Below, one piece after another: positions 1 through 6,776 of a DNA stretch of 53,473 bases (position 1 is its first letter; every line of letters starts with the position of its first letter). A program made the position numbers and the translations under genes. The notes beneath the pieces were generated by a model. It saw only the letters and a program-made list of their open reading frames with translations, was not told the origin of the DNA and ran no database searches. Source of the DNA: DAIPXZ01 sp036782995 (lineage in GTDB: Bacteria; Bacillota; Clostridia; Saccharofermentanales; Saccharofermentanaceae); NCBI GenBank assembly GCA_036782995.1, contig DAIPXZ010000010.1, forward strand, positions 1-53,473, written 5' to 3'.

Positions 1-28
1 AGCTAATTTCAGGTTTATTCTTCATCAT
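1..28 (-). CDS. Possible 5' end of a gene running off the left edge
   Basis: On the minus strand an ATG at base 28, followed at once by a second ATG, opens a frame reading MMKNKPEIS before the window ends. An AAGG at bases 36-39 sits seven bases upstream, a normal ribosome-binding distance. Nothing more can be said about the product. It would be the next gene downstream of the acetyltransferase-like gene on the same strand, with about 90 bases between them. Nine codons are too few to exclude chance. Confidence 0.25.
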
Positions 29-119
29 TGTTTTGCCTTAACAAATTCCAATTTTAGTGATCAACTATTCCGCAAAAGAGTATCCCCCTTTTATGCTTGT
101 CATCCACACAAACCGGAAT

Positions 120-773
120 TTATAGATATTGTTTAAAGTCTCTTATATCCTCATCCAATGATTCAAGAAAGCATTTGACATGATACCCATCTGTTGTAGC
201 GTGGTGACATGTAAGCGAAAGCGGCATGAGCAATCGGCCGTCACTTTCAATGATTTTTCCCGCTTCAATAGAGGGAAAATAATATGGCTTATTTTCATAA
301 CTATGAACGGCAAAATGTGTAAATTCAACCCACGGAATACATGAAACGGTATATGCGTTGGGCGGGGGCGGTGTCTGTGGCTGGCATAGTACACCGTGAT
401 TGTTCGCATAGCATTGTTGATTAGAAATATACTTCTGATAAAACAGCGTAAAGTTGTCCGTGTATTCTGTCCACATTAAAGAAAATGTGTGGTCGTCCTC
501 ATGAAAGCTGGCATACAGAGGGGTCAGAGTATCATACCAACCGAGCACGCCATCCTTTTCGGCAATTTTGAACTCCGTCTGACGATTGAGGTTTTTGGTG
601 ACCAACCACAAGTATGCCGGAAAGAATTTTAAACCTGCTTCCGTGACAGTCTCCTTTAACACAGTGATGTCAACATTGACTGTCATAGAGTAGCCGGTAG
701 GTGCCATTTTGGAAAAATAGTAAAACATTTGACCTCGCTTCCAGTTTTGCAGGTCAATAGGTGTGAAAGTCAT
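120..773 (-). CDS. Chloramphenicol acetyltransferase-like (CatA family) O-acetyltransferase, active site intact
   Basis: The 217-residue protein has the length and motifs of the trimeric CatA family, which moves acetyl from acetyl-CoA to a hydroxyl group. The signature CHHATTDGYH lies near the C terminus: the second His (residue 191) is the general base and Asp195 is the structural Asp. The family pattern IPWVEFTHF is at about residues 146-154. I chose the ATG at 773 because a GGAG stands nine bases upstream; longer in-frame starts have no ribosome binding site. Many chromosomal CatA homologues in Clostridia act on unknown substrates, so drug resistance cannot be assumed. A diverged paralogue lies 1.4 kb away (2161-2823). 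The family call is firm; the substrate is unknown. Confidence 0.85.
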   Translation of the reverse strand: MTFTPIDLQNWKRGQMFYYFSKMAPTGYSMTVNVDITVLKETVTEAGLKFFPAYLWLVTKNLNRQTEFKIAEKDGVLGWYDTLTPLYASFHEDDHTFSLMWTEYTDNFTLFYQKYISNQQCYANNHGVLCQPQTPPPPNAYTVSCIPWVEFTHFAVHSYENKPYYFPSIEAGKIIESDGRLLMPLSLTCHHATTDGYHVKCFLESLDEDIRDFKQYL

Positions 774-893
774 TCTTATCATCTCCAATATACTTATGAT
801 ACCCAAAATACGAGCACACGCAATCAACGCTTCGTAGACCTCATTGTGCTGCGTGCAAATTCCGATTTGACCAAATCCTCACAAAAACGGAAT

Positions 894-1223
894 TTATTCC
901 AGATTCCTTTTGGCTGCTTCGTTGTGCATATGTATCTGGGCTACCGTTTTACATGCATCTTTCTCAGCACATTCGCCGCACGTTTCAAAGCTCTTGCTCA
1001 TAGCGCATCTGCGAATTTCACACAGATTTCCACAAAAGTATGTTTTAACACCATCTGCGCGACAGCCCGTACAATTTATCATTGCCGCTGTTATTTCGAT
1101 GTTATTTAATTGACTCCACAGTTTTGCCGTTTTATCTCTAAGTGTATCGTCATTATTCACGGTAGCAAGGTAAGCATCACACTTTTCACAGTCCAAACCA
1201 CAGCATCCAATCATTTTCTTCAT
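894..1223 (-). CDS. DUF3795 family protein, cysteine-rich
   Basis: This is a 109-residue soluble protein that opens MIGCCGLDCEKCDAYLAT, the hallmark of DUF3795. Further cysteines follow in CTGCRADG, CGNLCEIRRC and CGECAEKDAC, about fourteen in all, which suggests bound metal, perhaps zinc or an iron-sulfur cluster. The function of the family is not known. A GAGAGGA sequence precedes the ATG at a suitable distance. The acetyltransferase-like gene begins 120 bases downstream on the same strand, so the two could share a transcript, although I see no strong promoter for either. The family call is good; any role is open. Confidence 0.8.
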   Translation of the reverse strand: MKKMIGCCGLDCEKCDAYLATVNNDDTLRDKTAKLWSQLNNIEITAAMINCTGCRADGVKTYFCGNLCEIRRCAMSKSFETCGECAEKDACKTVAQIHMHNEAAKRNLE

Positions 1224-1259
1224 AAATAATCATCCTCTCTACAAGCTTGAAGCTGCCGA

Positions 1260-1419
1260 TTACTTGTATTTCCAATATGCAATAAGCGACGTCAACACGC
1301 ATACCAAAGGAACACAGATATACCCTGCATTTACTTGACCAGAATCAACAAAAACATAGCAAGTTCCCACTAATGTAAGAATTACGAAATATATGCATAG
1401 AAGCAAAGTGATTTTTCAT
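1260..1419 (-). pseudogene. Small two-helix membrane protein broken by a one-base frameshift
   Basis: An ATG at 1419 has a good AGGAAA ribosome binding site, but its frame soon stops. Dropping one A from the AAAAA run at 1412-1416 gives an uninterrupted frame of about 52 codons to the TAA at 1260-1262. That reading begins MKITLLLCIYFVILTLVG, continues with a short hydrophilic turn (CYVFVDSGQVNAG) and a second hydrophobic stretch (YICVPLVCVLTSLIAYW), and ends in KYK. The pattern is that of a small two-helix membrane protein. Either the gene is decayed, or the base is a homopolymer sequencing error. I do not recognise the family. It would lie directly upstream of the DUF3795 gene on the same strand. 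Confidence 0.5.
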
Positions 1420-1502
1420 TTCTTTTCCTACGCAAATTCCGATTAAAAAGTTGCGCCTAATTGCTATACTTCGAATTCAACATTTTCGTCTACTCAGTGT
1501 AC

Positions 1503-1530
1503 TTGTACACGTCCATTTTACGCTTATAAT
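1503..1530 (+). promoter_or_regulatory. Sigma-A type promoter (TTGTAC, 16 bp, TATAAT)
   Basis: A TTGTAC at 1503-1508 and a perfect TATAAT at 1525-1530 are separated by 16 bp, giving a predicted start near 1537. No coding frame begins nearby; the next downstream gene starts at 1773. The promoter therefore would drive either a short structured RNA or a long leader. Confidence 0.5.
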
Positions 1531-1536
1531 CAATAA

Positions 1537-1710
1537 AAATAAACGCCCTTTGAGTATCGAAGATATCCCGCTTAGGGGATATAGAAACAGCGCTGAATGG
1601 TGATACAGATTCCTTTTGCGAGTGTTCGCCCATGACAACACCCGCTCCACCAATTTAACAGTAGTCGACTTCGGACCCCTGATGGTTCGGAATCGACTTT
1701 CGCTTTTTTA
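1537..1710 (+). ncRNA. Candidate structured RNA or attenuator-like leader ahead of the 83-residue gene
   Basis: Between a promoter (1503-1530) and a terminator-like hairpin lies a stretch with no open frame but clear inverted repeats. Hairpin 1 pairs 1563-1569 with 1576-1582 (7 bp). Hairpin 2 pairs 1618-1626 with 1637-1645 (9 bp, one mismatch). Hairpin 3 pairs 1663-1677 with 1684-1698 (15 bp with one mismatch and two GU pairs), followed after five bases by six T. An RNA of about 175 nt ending there is an inference. It could be an independent small RNA, or the leader of the gene at 1773 with a conditional terminator. I match it to no known riboswitch, T-box or tmRNA. Confidence 0.4.
1663..1710 (+). 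terminator. Rho-independent terminator-like hairpin
   Basis: The stem pairs 1663-1677 with 1684-1698 around a six-base loop, and T6 follows at 1704-1709. The five-base gap between stem and T run is larger than usual, so termination may be partial. It lies 62 bases upstream of the ATG of the 83-residue gene. Confidence 0.5.
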
Positions 1711-1772
1711 GTCTTGTTTATGATGTGTCGCGGGAAGCTGTCAATTCTTTCCGGACAAAGGAGGCAATCAAA

Positions 1773-2024
1773 ATGGAAGAAAACAATACACCCACATGGA
1801 CGCATAGGATTACCGGAGTAGATGGTAACACGCGCTTGTTTGGCGTAAACATGTTTGACTATAAATGGGTAAGTACACCCGAGAAGGTAAAAGTAACCGA
1901 TTCTCGCTATCACCGTGAACATGTTTTCCCCGTTTACAAAGTAACGATTGATGGTGTGGAACATACATTCGCCGCAGGTGAATTTTCTAATTCCGTATGG
2001 GTTTTTTTTACTCCTGAATATTAA
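1773..2024 (+). CDS. Conserved-looking 83-residue protein of unknown function
   Basis: The start is set by a strong AAAGGAGG seven bases before the ATG; the frame stays open upstream but has no other ribosome binding site. The product (MEENNTPTWTHRITG...) has no signal peptide or membrane segment. It is rich in aromatic residues and beta-prone stretches (LFGVNMFDYKWV, FPVYKVTIDG, FAAGEFSNSVWVFF), which suggests a small beta-rich domain. The wording resembles short hypothetical proteins I have seen in Clostridia, but I cannot name a family. It stands alone on the plus strand among minus-strand genes, behind a structured leader, so it may be regulated on its own. Confidence 0.65.
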   Translation: MEENNTPTWTHRITGVDGNTRLFGVNMFDYKWVSTPEKVKVTDSRYHREHVFPVYKVTIDGVEHTFAAGEFSNSVWVFFTPEY

Positions 2025-2082
2025 TGCTGCTGCATTCCATATTAATCGCGCTATGAAATCTTTGGTGTGTACTTTTACACCG

Positions 2083-2120
2083 ATGGCAAACAAAACGACG
2101 GTACTTACGTGCCGTCGTTT
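2083..2120 (-). terminator. Terminator of the acetyltransferase-like/isochorismatase pair
   Basis: A 12-bp stem (2093-2104 with 2109-2120, one GU pair, loop TTAC) is followed on the minus strand by a T-rich tail (TTTTGTTTG). It lies about 40 bases beyond the stop of the minus-strand gene at 2161. The same stem could also stop transcripts of the convergent 83-residue gene, but on that side the T run is weak. Confidence 0.6.
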
Positions 2121-2160
2121 AACGTGAATCCTGTAACTATTTTGCATTTGCGGTCTCGCC

Positions 2161-2823
2161 TTACAGCGTTTTTACTTTCTCTTCCACGTCTTTGCCCGCA
2201 GTCATCACATCATCGAAGAACTTCTTTACGTGAATCATATCGCTTGCGGCACGATGTATCGTAATAGAAATTGGCGCCAGAATTTTGCCGTTCTCTTCAA
2301 TCGGCTTACCGATATCAACGCTCGGGAAAAAGTAATCCTTTGTCTCATGCAAATCGATAGATAGACCGTCAAACGAAAACCATTCCTGATAGTGAATATT
2401 GAAGCTATTCATTGGCGGCATACCCTTCATGGATATCACACCATGGCTTGACCCAAATTTCTCGATGTCATGCTGATATTTCTCATAGAAGAGCAAGAAA
2501 TCCTCTTCGTATTCAGTCCAAAGAAGCGTCACCGTTTCGTCGTCTTCATGGAAGACCGGATAGGTCGGATTGAGATAATTCCACCAACCAATAGCGCCGT
2601 CTTTATAGGCAACACTCAGCTCCCCTTGCATATTGATGGCTTTGGTAGCCATGTAATAGAAGGCTGGTGCAAGTGGAACGTTCTTCGCACGAAGGGCCGT
2701 CACGAGGGATGTCACATCCAAACGAATGTTAACCGATAAATTCGTTGGATACATATTCGCATAGTAGTGGAAATGCTGGGCACGCGGCCATGTGTTATCG
2801 TACGGAAAAAACTGTGATTTCAT
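2161..2823 (-). CDS. CatA-like protein with the catalytic His replaced by Arg
   Basis: This 220-residue protein aligns along its whole length with the CatA family and with the neighbour at 120-773 (shared FHEDDxTxxLLWTEY and PPMN-type segments). The active-site motif, normally HHAxxDG, reads IHRAASDMIH at residues 189-198. Arg191 stands where the catalytic His should be, and the Gly after Asp195 is Met. The codon is CGT, one base from a His codon. The usual PW before the active-site loop is also changed (YQEWFSF). It is therefore probably not a working acetyl-CoA:hydroxyl transferase, unless chemistry has moved elsewhere; binding or a new reaction is possible. Its ATG overlaps the stop of the upstream hydrolase gene (ATGA), so translation is coupled. 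Confidence 0.8.
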   Translation of the reverse strand: MKSQFFPYDNTWPRAQHFHYYANMYPTNLSVNIRLDVTSLVTALRAKNVPLAPAFYYMATKAINMQGELSVAYKDGAIGWWNYLNPTYPVFHEDDETVTLLWTEYEEDFLLFYEKYQHDIEKFGSSHGVISMKGMPPMNSFNIHYQEWFSFDGLSIDLHETKDYFFPSVDIGKPIEENGKILAPISITIHRAASDMIHVKKFFDDVMTAGKDVEEKVKTL

Positions 2824-3338
2824 ATACTCTCCTCGATATCATCTACGGACATAACAGTCGCGTAGCGATTCTTCCAAATATCATAGGTGTAGTAGTGATA
2901 GGATTCATCACCAGATAAATGTTTATTATCAAATGTGCTGTGACCTCCTCGGGGAATGACGACCTCGAAGCCATGCTCATTCGCAGCTTGGACATTCGCA
3001 TCTATGCAAAAGTCGGTTTGTAAGCCTGTGATAATAAAGCGCGTAATACCCTTTTCTCTGGCATATTCTTTCAATCCACTTCGGATAAAAGCACTCGGGC
3101 AATCTTTGTCAAATATTTTCTCGTCTCCGACCGGGCCGATTTTCGAATAAATCTGCCAGCCGGGTGTTCTTTTTTTCAAAACTTCATCCTCGTGCCGAAC
3201 AAAAATAACTTCCATATCATTTTCGCGGCACATCGTCTCTAAACGGACGATGGTATCAATTAAGCGTTTCTCGTCATAAGGATGGTCTTCCATCAAAGCG
3301 GCTTGGACGTCAATTACCAACAATGCTGTTTTTGCCAT
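2820..3338 (-). CDS. Isochorismatase-fold cysteine hydrolase
   Basis: The 172-residue protein is of the isochorismatase-like hydrolase family (nicotinamidases, N-carbamoyl hydrolases, isochorismatases). The triad is visible: Asp10 in LLVIDVQ, Lys78 in FDKDCPSAF and Cys111 in TGLQTDFCIDANVQ, the last with the expected cis-peptide context. The start at 3338 has AGAGGA nine bases upstream; the in-frame extension has none. Substrate is not readable from sequence. The metal-binding Asp-x-His of true nicotinamidases is not obvious, so I favour a small amidase or carbamoylase-like role. It shares four bases with the next gene, which encodes the CatA-like protein with altered active site, suggesting a joint pathway. 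Confidence 0.85.
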   Translation of the reverse strand: MAKTALLVIDVQAALMEDHPYDEKRLIDTIVRLETMCRENDMEVIFVRHEDEVLKKRTPGWQIYSKIGPVGDEKIFDKDCPSAFIRSGLKEYAREKGITRFIITGLQTDFCIDANVQAANEHGFEVVIPRGGHSTFDNKHLSGDESYHYYTYDIWKNRYATVMSVDDIEESI

Positions 3339-3472
3339 AACGCACGTTCCTCTTTTCGAAAATACTTCAAAGAAACTATACCACAATATTGCGTTCTTTA
3401 CACGTTGAAAAGTCGAACTCGTAATCGTGACCACCAGTCCCTTTCTTGAATTCGCTTCTTTTCGCCATCACC

Positions 3473-3506
3473 AAAACAACGACCGCATCGGAGGAAACGG
3501 TCGTTG
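3473..3506 (-). terminator. Terminator behind the epimerase gene
   Basis: A 9-bp perfect stem pairs 3477-3485 with 3498-3506, and the minus strand continues with TTTT. It lies about 80 bases beyond the stop codon of the epimerase-like gene and upstream of the hydrolase gene, separating the two units. Confidence 0.55.
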
Positions 3507-3586
3507 CTTTATTCGTTCATTCATTCAAGAAAGAATATACATATTTCATTGTCATTCGGTCAGCATACCGAATCTCCAAAGATCGA

Positions 3587-4591
3587 TTATTCACCCTTTT
3601 GCATCTCCACCCAAGATACGGTGTCTTCCAGAGATTGATGTACATCTCTCGGATTGTAATCGAGCTCCGTTTCGGCTCTCTCGTGGGTGTATTGCCGTTG
3701 CTGTTGCGAGGTGAAGAGTCCGAACTTCTCCTTCGGGTTCTCCTTACGTGTAATCTTGTAGTAAAGCTTAACAATACCAGATGAACCAAGAAGCCAATTC
3801 GGCACTGTCTTTGTTACCTCTTCATGACCAGTAATCTCATGAAGCGAATGTAAGAAGTCCTGCGTACTGATATACGTGTTGGAAAGGATATAGCACGAAC
3901 CTTTACTGCTATCAGTCGATTCGGATGCTTTCAAAACACTGGCAGCTACGTCGCGTACGTCGGTAAAATCACCACCGCCGGGGACAGATACCTTCAAATC
4001 GCCGGAAAGATAGTCACGAATCAAAGAAACAACATCCGACTCGCCGTATTCGAACGGGCCCATAATCGCGGAAGGCAGGAGAATCACCGCGTTCAAACCA
4101 TTCAAAGCGACCTTATCTAAAATGTATTGCGTCGCTTCAGCCTTGGATTGCGCATAATCTCCGACTACCTTATTACGGTCGAAGTAGTTTGACTCCTGCA
4201 CCGGCTTTCCGTCCGGACTGGACGGAATCGCGTGGGCAGAACCAATGTAGATTAATTTACCGATTTTCTTCTTCACACAAGTATCGGTAATATTCATGGT
4301 ACCCTGAACGTTCACGCGGCGTACCATCAAATCCTTCTTCTCGGAAATGACGTTGCGCTCTTGTGCATGTACAAGAATAGCTTCACGCGGATTCGGTAAA
4401 TCAAAAAAATCTTTAAGCGAATCCTTGACCATGATATCCCCATATACCACTTCGACAGGCAGGCCTGCTAACGGGGTCGTGTCTTCTTCCGGATGCACCA
4501 GCACACGGACTTGTTTCTGATTATCAAGAAGCAACCGTACTATGGTATTGCCTAACTGGCCTGTTGCTCCGGTAACTAGATACTGATTCAT
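3587..4591 (-). CDS. NAD(P)-dependent epimerase/dehydratase (extended SDR)
   Basis: A Rossmann protein of 334 residues. The nucleotide-binding motif GATGQLG is at residues 8-14, Ser118 is in YIGSAHAIP, and the catalytic pair is Tyr146 and Lys150 in YAQSK. This is the extended short-chain dehydrogenase family, close in type to dihydroflavonol reductase or nucleoside-sugar epimerases that act on a bound sugar or ketone. The substrate is unknown. The start at 4591 has a strong AAGGAGG; the in-frame extension to 4630 runs through a hairpin and is rejected. It is followed by its own terminator and so appears to be a single-gene unit. Confidence 0.85.
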   Translation of the reverse strand: MNQYLVTGATGQLGNTIVRLLLDNQKQVRVLVHPEEDTTPLAGLPVEVVYGDIMVKDSLKDFFDLPNPREAILVHAQERNVISEKKDLMVRRVNVQGTMNITDTCVKKKIGKLIYIGSAHAIPSSPDGKPVQESNYFDRNKVVGDYAQSKAEATQYILDKVALNGLNAVILLPSAIMGPFEYGESDVVSLIRDYLSGDLKVSVPGGGDFTDVRDVAASVLKASESTDSSKGSCYILSNTYISTQDFLHSLHEITGHEEVTKTVPNWLLGSSGIVKLYYKITRKENPKEKFGLFTSQQQRQYTHERAETELDYNPRDVHQSLEDTVSWVEMQKGE

Positions 4592-4626
4592 CGAATCGCC
4601 TCCTTCCGGGTAGGAAATATCAACAC

Positions 4627-4641
4627 GCACGTTTGACGTGC
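4627..4641. repeat. Small inverted repeat in the epimerase leader
   Basis: GCACGT and ACGTGC surround a three-base loop about 36 bases upstream of the epimerase start codon. It could be an operator or a 5' stem stabilising the mRNA. Confidence 0.3.
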
Positions 4642-4883
4642 AATGATTTCTATTTACATTATGCGCTCAAAAAAGAAAAATTTGTACGGATTTTACAAAA
4701 CTCGCGGCGGAAAATGACGTCATTTTATGAATAATGTGCAAACAGAAATGCTAAGTATCAAATAATGTTGTATATGTCACATGATACGAGTTCCAGAATG
4801 AAAAAGCAACTCTTTTGCGGGTATTCCGCTTTTCTCCGAGAATAGTAGAGAAAAAACACCGACAATCCGAACTTATCCACATG

Positions 4884-4911
4884 AAACGAGCGAGTCTATG
4901 CTCGCTCGTTT
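4884..4911 (-). terminator. Terminator hairpin behind the aldo/keto reductase gene
   Basis: A perfect 11-bp stem (4884-4894 with 4901-4911, six-base loop) begins three bases after the reductase stop codon. The T run after it is short (TTT), so its strength is uncertain. Confidence 0.55.
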
Positions 4912-4913
4912 GG

Positions 4914-6050
4914 TTAATTATTCTCGATTGTCGCGTCCATATCCATCTTCGCCTGTCTCAGATTTTCGCGAATCGATATGTGTTGCGGACACTTTGTCTC
5001 GCAAAGACCGCACTCTATACAATGATCGGGTTTTTCAGCGGCGGATATCTCGTTCTGCCAATGCCAAGCAGCAGAACCACGATTAGCATATTTCCCATAT
5101 TCATTCCATAAAAAGAAATTCTTCGGGATGTCGACGCCCTGCGGACAAGGCATACAATATCGACAGCCGGTACAATTATTGTGAATGCGTGCTTCCAAAA
5201 ATCGGCGGGTAGCGTCCACTGCCGTCAATTCTTCCTCGGAAAGCGGAACCAAGTCCGAGCAAATCTTCACGTTTTCCTTCACCTGATCCAGCGTTGACAT
5301 GCCACTTAAAATCGTATAGACGTTCGACAAAGAAGCGACCCAGCGTAGTGCCCATTTCGCCTGTGAGGCATCGGAATCAATAGAAAGGAGTGCGCTCACC
5401 GACTCTTCGGGAAGTAACGTTAATGAGCCTCCCTTTATCGGTTCCATGATTACAAGCGGAACACCAAGCTTCATGGCTAAATCGTGACCGCGTAAACCGG
5501 CTTGTTGGTCAGCATCCATGTAATTCAGTTGGATTTGGCAAAAATCCCACTTGCGATACGTGATAATTTCTTCAAAAACGTCATATTCGTCATGGAAAGA
5601 GAAGCCGAGATGGCGGATTTTCCCTTCCCTTTGTAGCTTCTCAAGTGACTCGACAACACCCAATTTCAGCATGTCGTGCCAACGGTTTTTCTCCAAAGCA
5701 TGCATTAAATAGAAATCAACATAATCGGTTTGCAAATGAGCTAATTGTTCATTAAAAAGACGTTCGACATCTTCAGGCTTCTTCACTTCCCAACAAGGAA
5801 GCTTCGTCGCAATACGAATCTTCTCCCGCGGATATTTTTTCAAAATGCGCCCCATGAATGGTTCACTCTTTCCGCTGTGATACGGATATGCCGTGTCAAA
5901 ATAATTGACACCGTTCGAGTAAGCGTAATCAAGCATGGCTTCCGCTGCTTTTTCGTCGATACCGCCGTTCTCATTCAGCGGAAACCGCATGCCGCCAAAG
6001 CCTAAAAGAGAAACCTTTTCATCCAACTTCTGCATCGTACGCATGTCCAT
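4914..6050 (-). CDS. Aldo/keto reductase with two C-terminal [4Fe-4S] cluster motifs
   Basis: The N-terminal TIM barrel has the aldo/keto reductase tetrad: Asp52 and Tyr57 (FDTAYPYHSG), Lys83 (ATKLPCW) and His117 (YLMHAL). The C-terminal part carries two ferredoxin-type motifs, CTGCRYCMPC and CIECGLCETKCP, as in a large clostridial subfamily of about 370-380 residues. It should reduce a carbonyl compound with NAD(P)H or electrons passed through the clusters; the substrate is unknown. A GGAGG is only two bases from the ATG at 6056 but eight from the second ATG at 6050, so I prefer 6050 (378 residues). It is 22 bases or so behind the preceding gene and probably belongs to that operon. Confidence 0.85.
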   Translation of the reverse strand: MDMRTMQKLDEKVSLLGFGGMRFPLNENGGIDEKAAEAMLDYAYSNGVNYFDTAYPYHSGKSEPFMGRILKKYPREKIRIATKLPCWEVKKPEDVERLFNEQLAHLQTDYVDFYLMHALEKNRWHDMLKLGVVESLEKLQREGKIRHLGFSFHDEYDVFEEIITYRKWDFCQIQLNYMDADQQAGLRGHDLAMKLGVPLVIMEPIKGGSLTLLPEESVSALLSIDSDASQAKWALRWVASLSNVYTILSGMSTLDQVKENVKICSDLVPLSEEELTAVDATRRFLEARIHNNCTGCRYCMPCPQGVDIPKNFFLWNEYGKYANRGSAAWHWQNEISAAEKPDHCIECGLCETKCPQHISIRENLRQAKMDMDATIENN

Positions 6051-6071
6051 GGCCATTTCCTCCGTTTTACT

Positions 6072-6773
6072 CTATTTTGAGATGTGAGAAATGAGATATT
6101 CGCAAATCTTCGGCAGCTTTTTTTCGTTGAAGAAAGGCTTACCGCGCGGGTTCTCTCCCATATTTGAGCATAGCCACTCTCCAAGGCCCATAATCGATAG
6201 CACGGAGGTCGCTTTTATTTCATTATATAGGAGGCTACGCGACTCGGCTAATATATTTTTGTCATTTAATTGTTGTTTTGTGTCGACAAGCAGCGGCGTA
6301 ACGCGAATCATCTCTTTTCGGCCCAAAAAGCCCCCGCGGTGTAGCAGCTCTGCAATCAAATATGCATTGTTTTCTAAGCGTTGCGGGCTCGGAAAATCCG
6401 GTAATTTCGCGAAACGTCGATCAAAGCGCGGTGTATCAAGCGGTGCCTCCTCATATGCATCAATCAAGACAATCGTATCATCGGAAATCAGACAGAAATC
6501 CACGTGTACCGGCTCATCATCAATCGAAAAATGCAGATCATGAAACACATGAAGACGCATACGCGTCCCGTGAATTGCATTCGCAATCACGCCTTCGCGC
6601 TCAACCTTATCTCGTAATCCTGTATATGCACGTGCAAACAGCTCCTTCGTTTCTTTCGGCGCGGCATCATAACGGTCTTTAATTTGAGCCAACTCTTTTT
6701 CTCTATTGGAAAATGGCTTCTCCCACGTGACTGCATTTGTTTTCGTTTGCTCTCTTGTCTCGTCCTTGTTCAT
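6072..6773 (-). CDS. Unknown protein, possibly NERD-like
   Basis: The product has 233 residues, is soluble, and has a charged N-terminal third. The central part (GVIANAIHG..., then HVFHDLHF, then VHVDFCLISDDTIVLIDAYE) follows the rhythm of the NERD nuclease-related domain: a Gly-x-x-Ala helix, a strand, then a D and a hydrophobic strand. The usual E-x-K ending that would complete a nuclease site reads DAYE instead. So either the site is degenerate or the resemblance is chance. The ATG has GAGG seven bases upstream. Three bases separate it from the ABC permease stop, so it is in the exporter operon. I do not claim a function. Confidence 0.55.
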   Translation of the reverse strand: MNKDETREQTKTNAVTWEKPFSNREKELAQIKDRYDAAPKETKELFARAYTGLRDKVEREGVIANAIHGTRMRLHVFHDLHFSIDDEPVHVDFCLISDDTIVLIDAYEEAPLDTPRFDRRFAKLPDFPSPQRLENNAYLIAELLHRGGFLGRKEMIRVTPLLVDTKQQLNDKNILAESRSLLYNEIKATSVLSIMGLGEWLCSNMGENPRGKPFFNEKKLPKICEYLISHISK

Positions 6774-6776
6774 GCA

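Larger units (their letters stand above)
4592..4913. other. Intergenic stretch without a gene
   Basis: This 322-base stretch separates two minus-strand genes. It holds a 6-bp inverted repeat (4627-4632 with 4636-4641) in the leader of the epimerase gene, and the terminator hairpin of the downstream-facing reductase gene at its right end. A CATAAT resembling a -10 element for the epimerase gene lies near 4660 but has no good -35 partner. I see no open frame with a ribosome binding site. Confidence 0.5.

Noticed and set aside
120..773. Calling the intact CatA homologue a chloramphenicol resistance gene
   Set aside because: Active-site residues fit, but many chromosomal homologues do not act on chloramphenicol, and there is no mobile element or resistance context here.
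1618..1653. Stretch ending GCTCCACCA, like the 3' end of a tRNA or tmRNA
   Set aside because: The T loop is not TTCRA-type, no acceptor partner or anticodon arm can be drawn upstream, and no tag-peptide frame exists. Treated as part of the leader structure.
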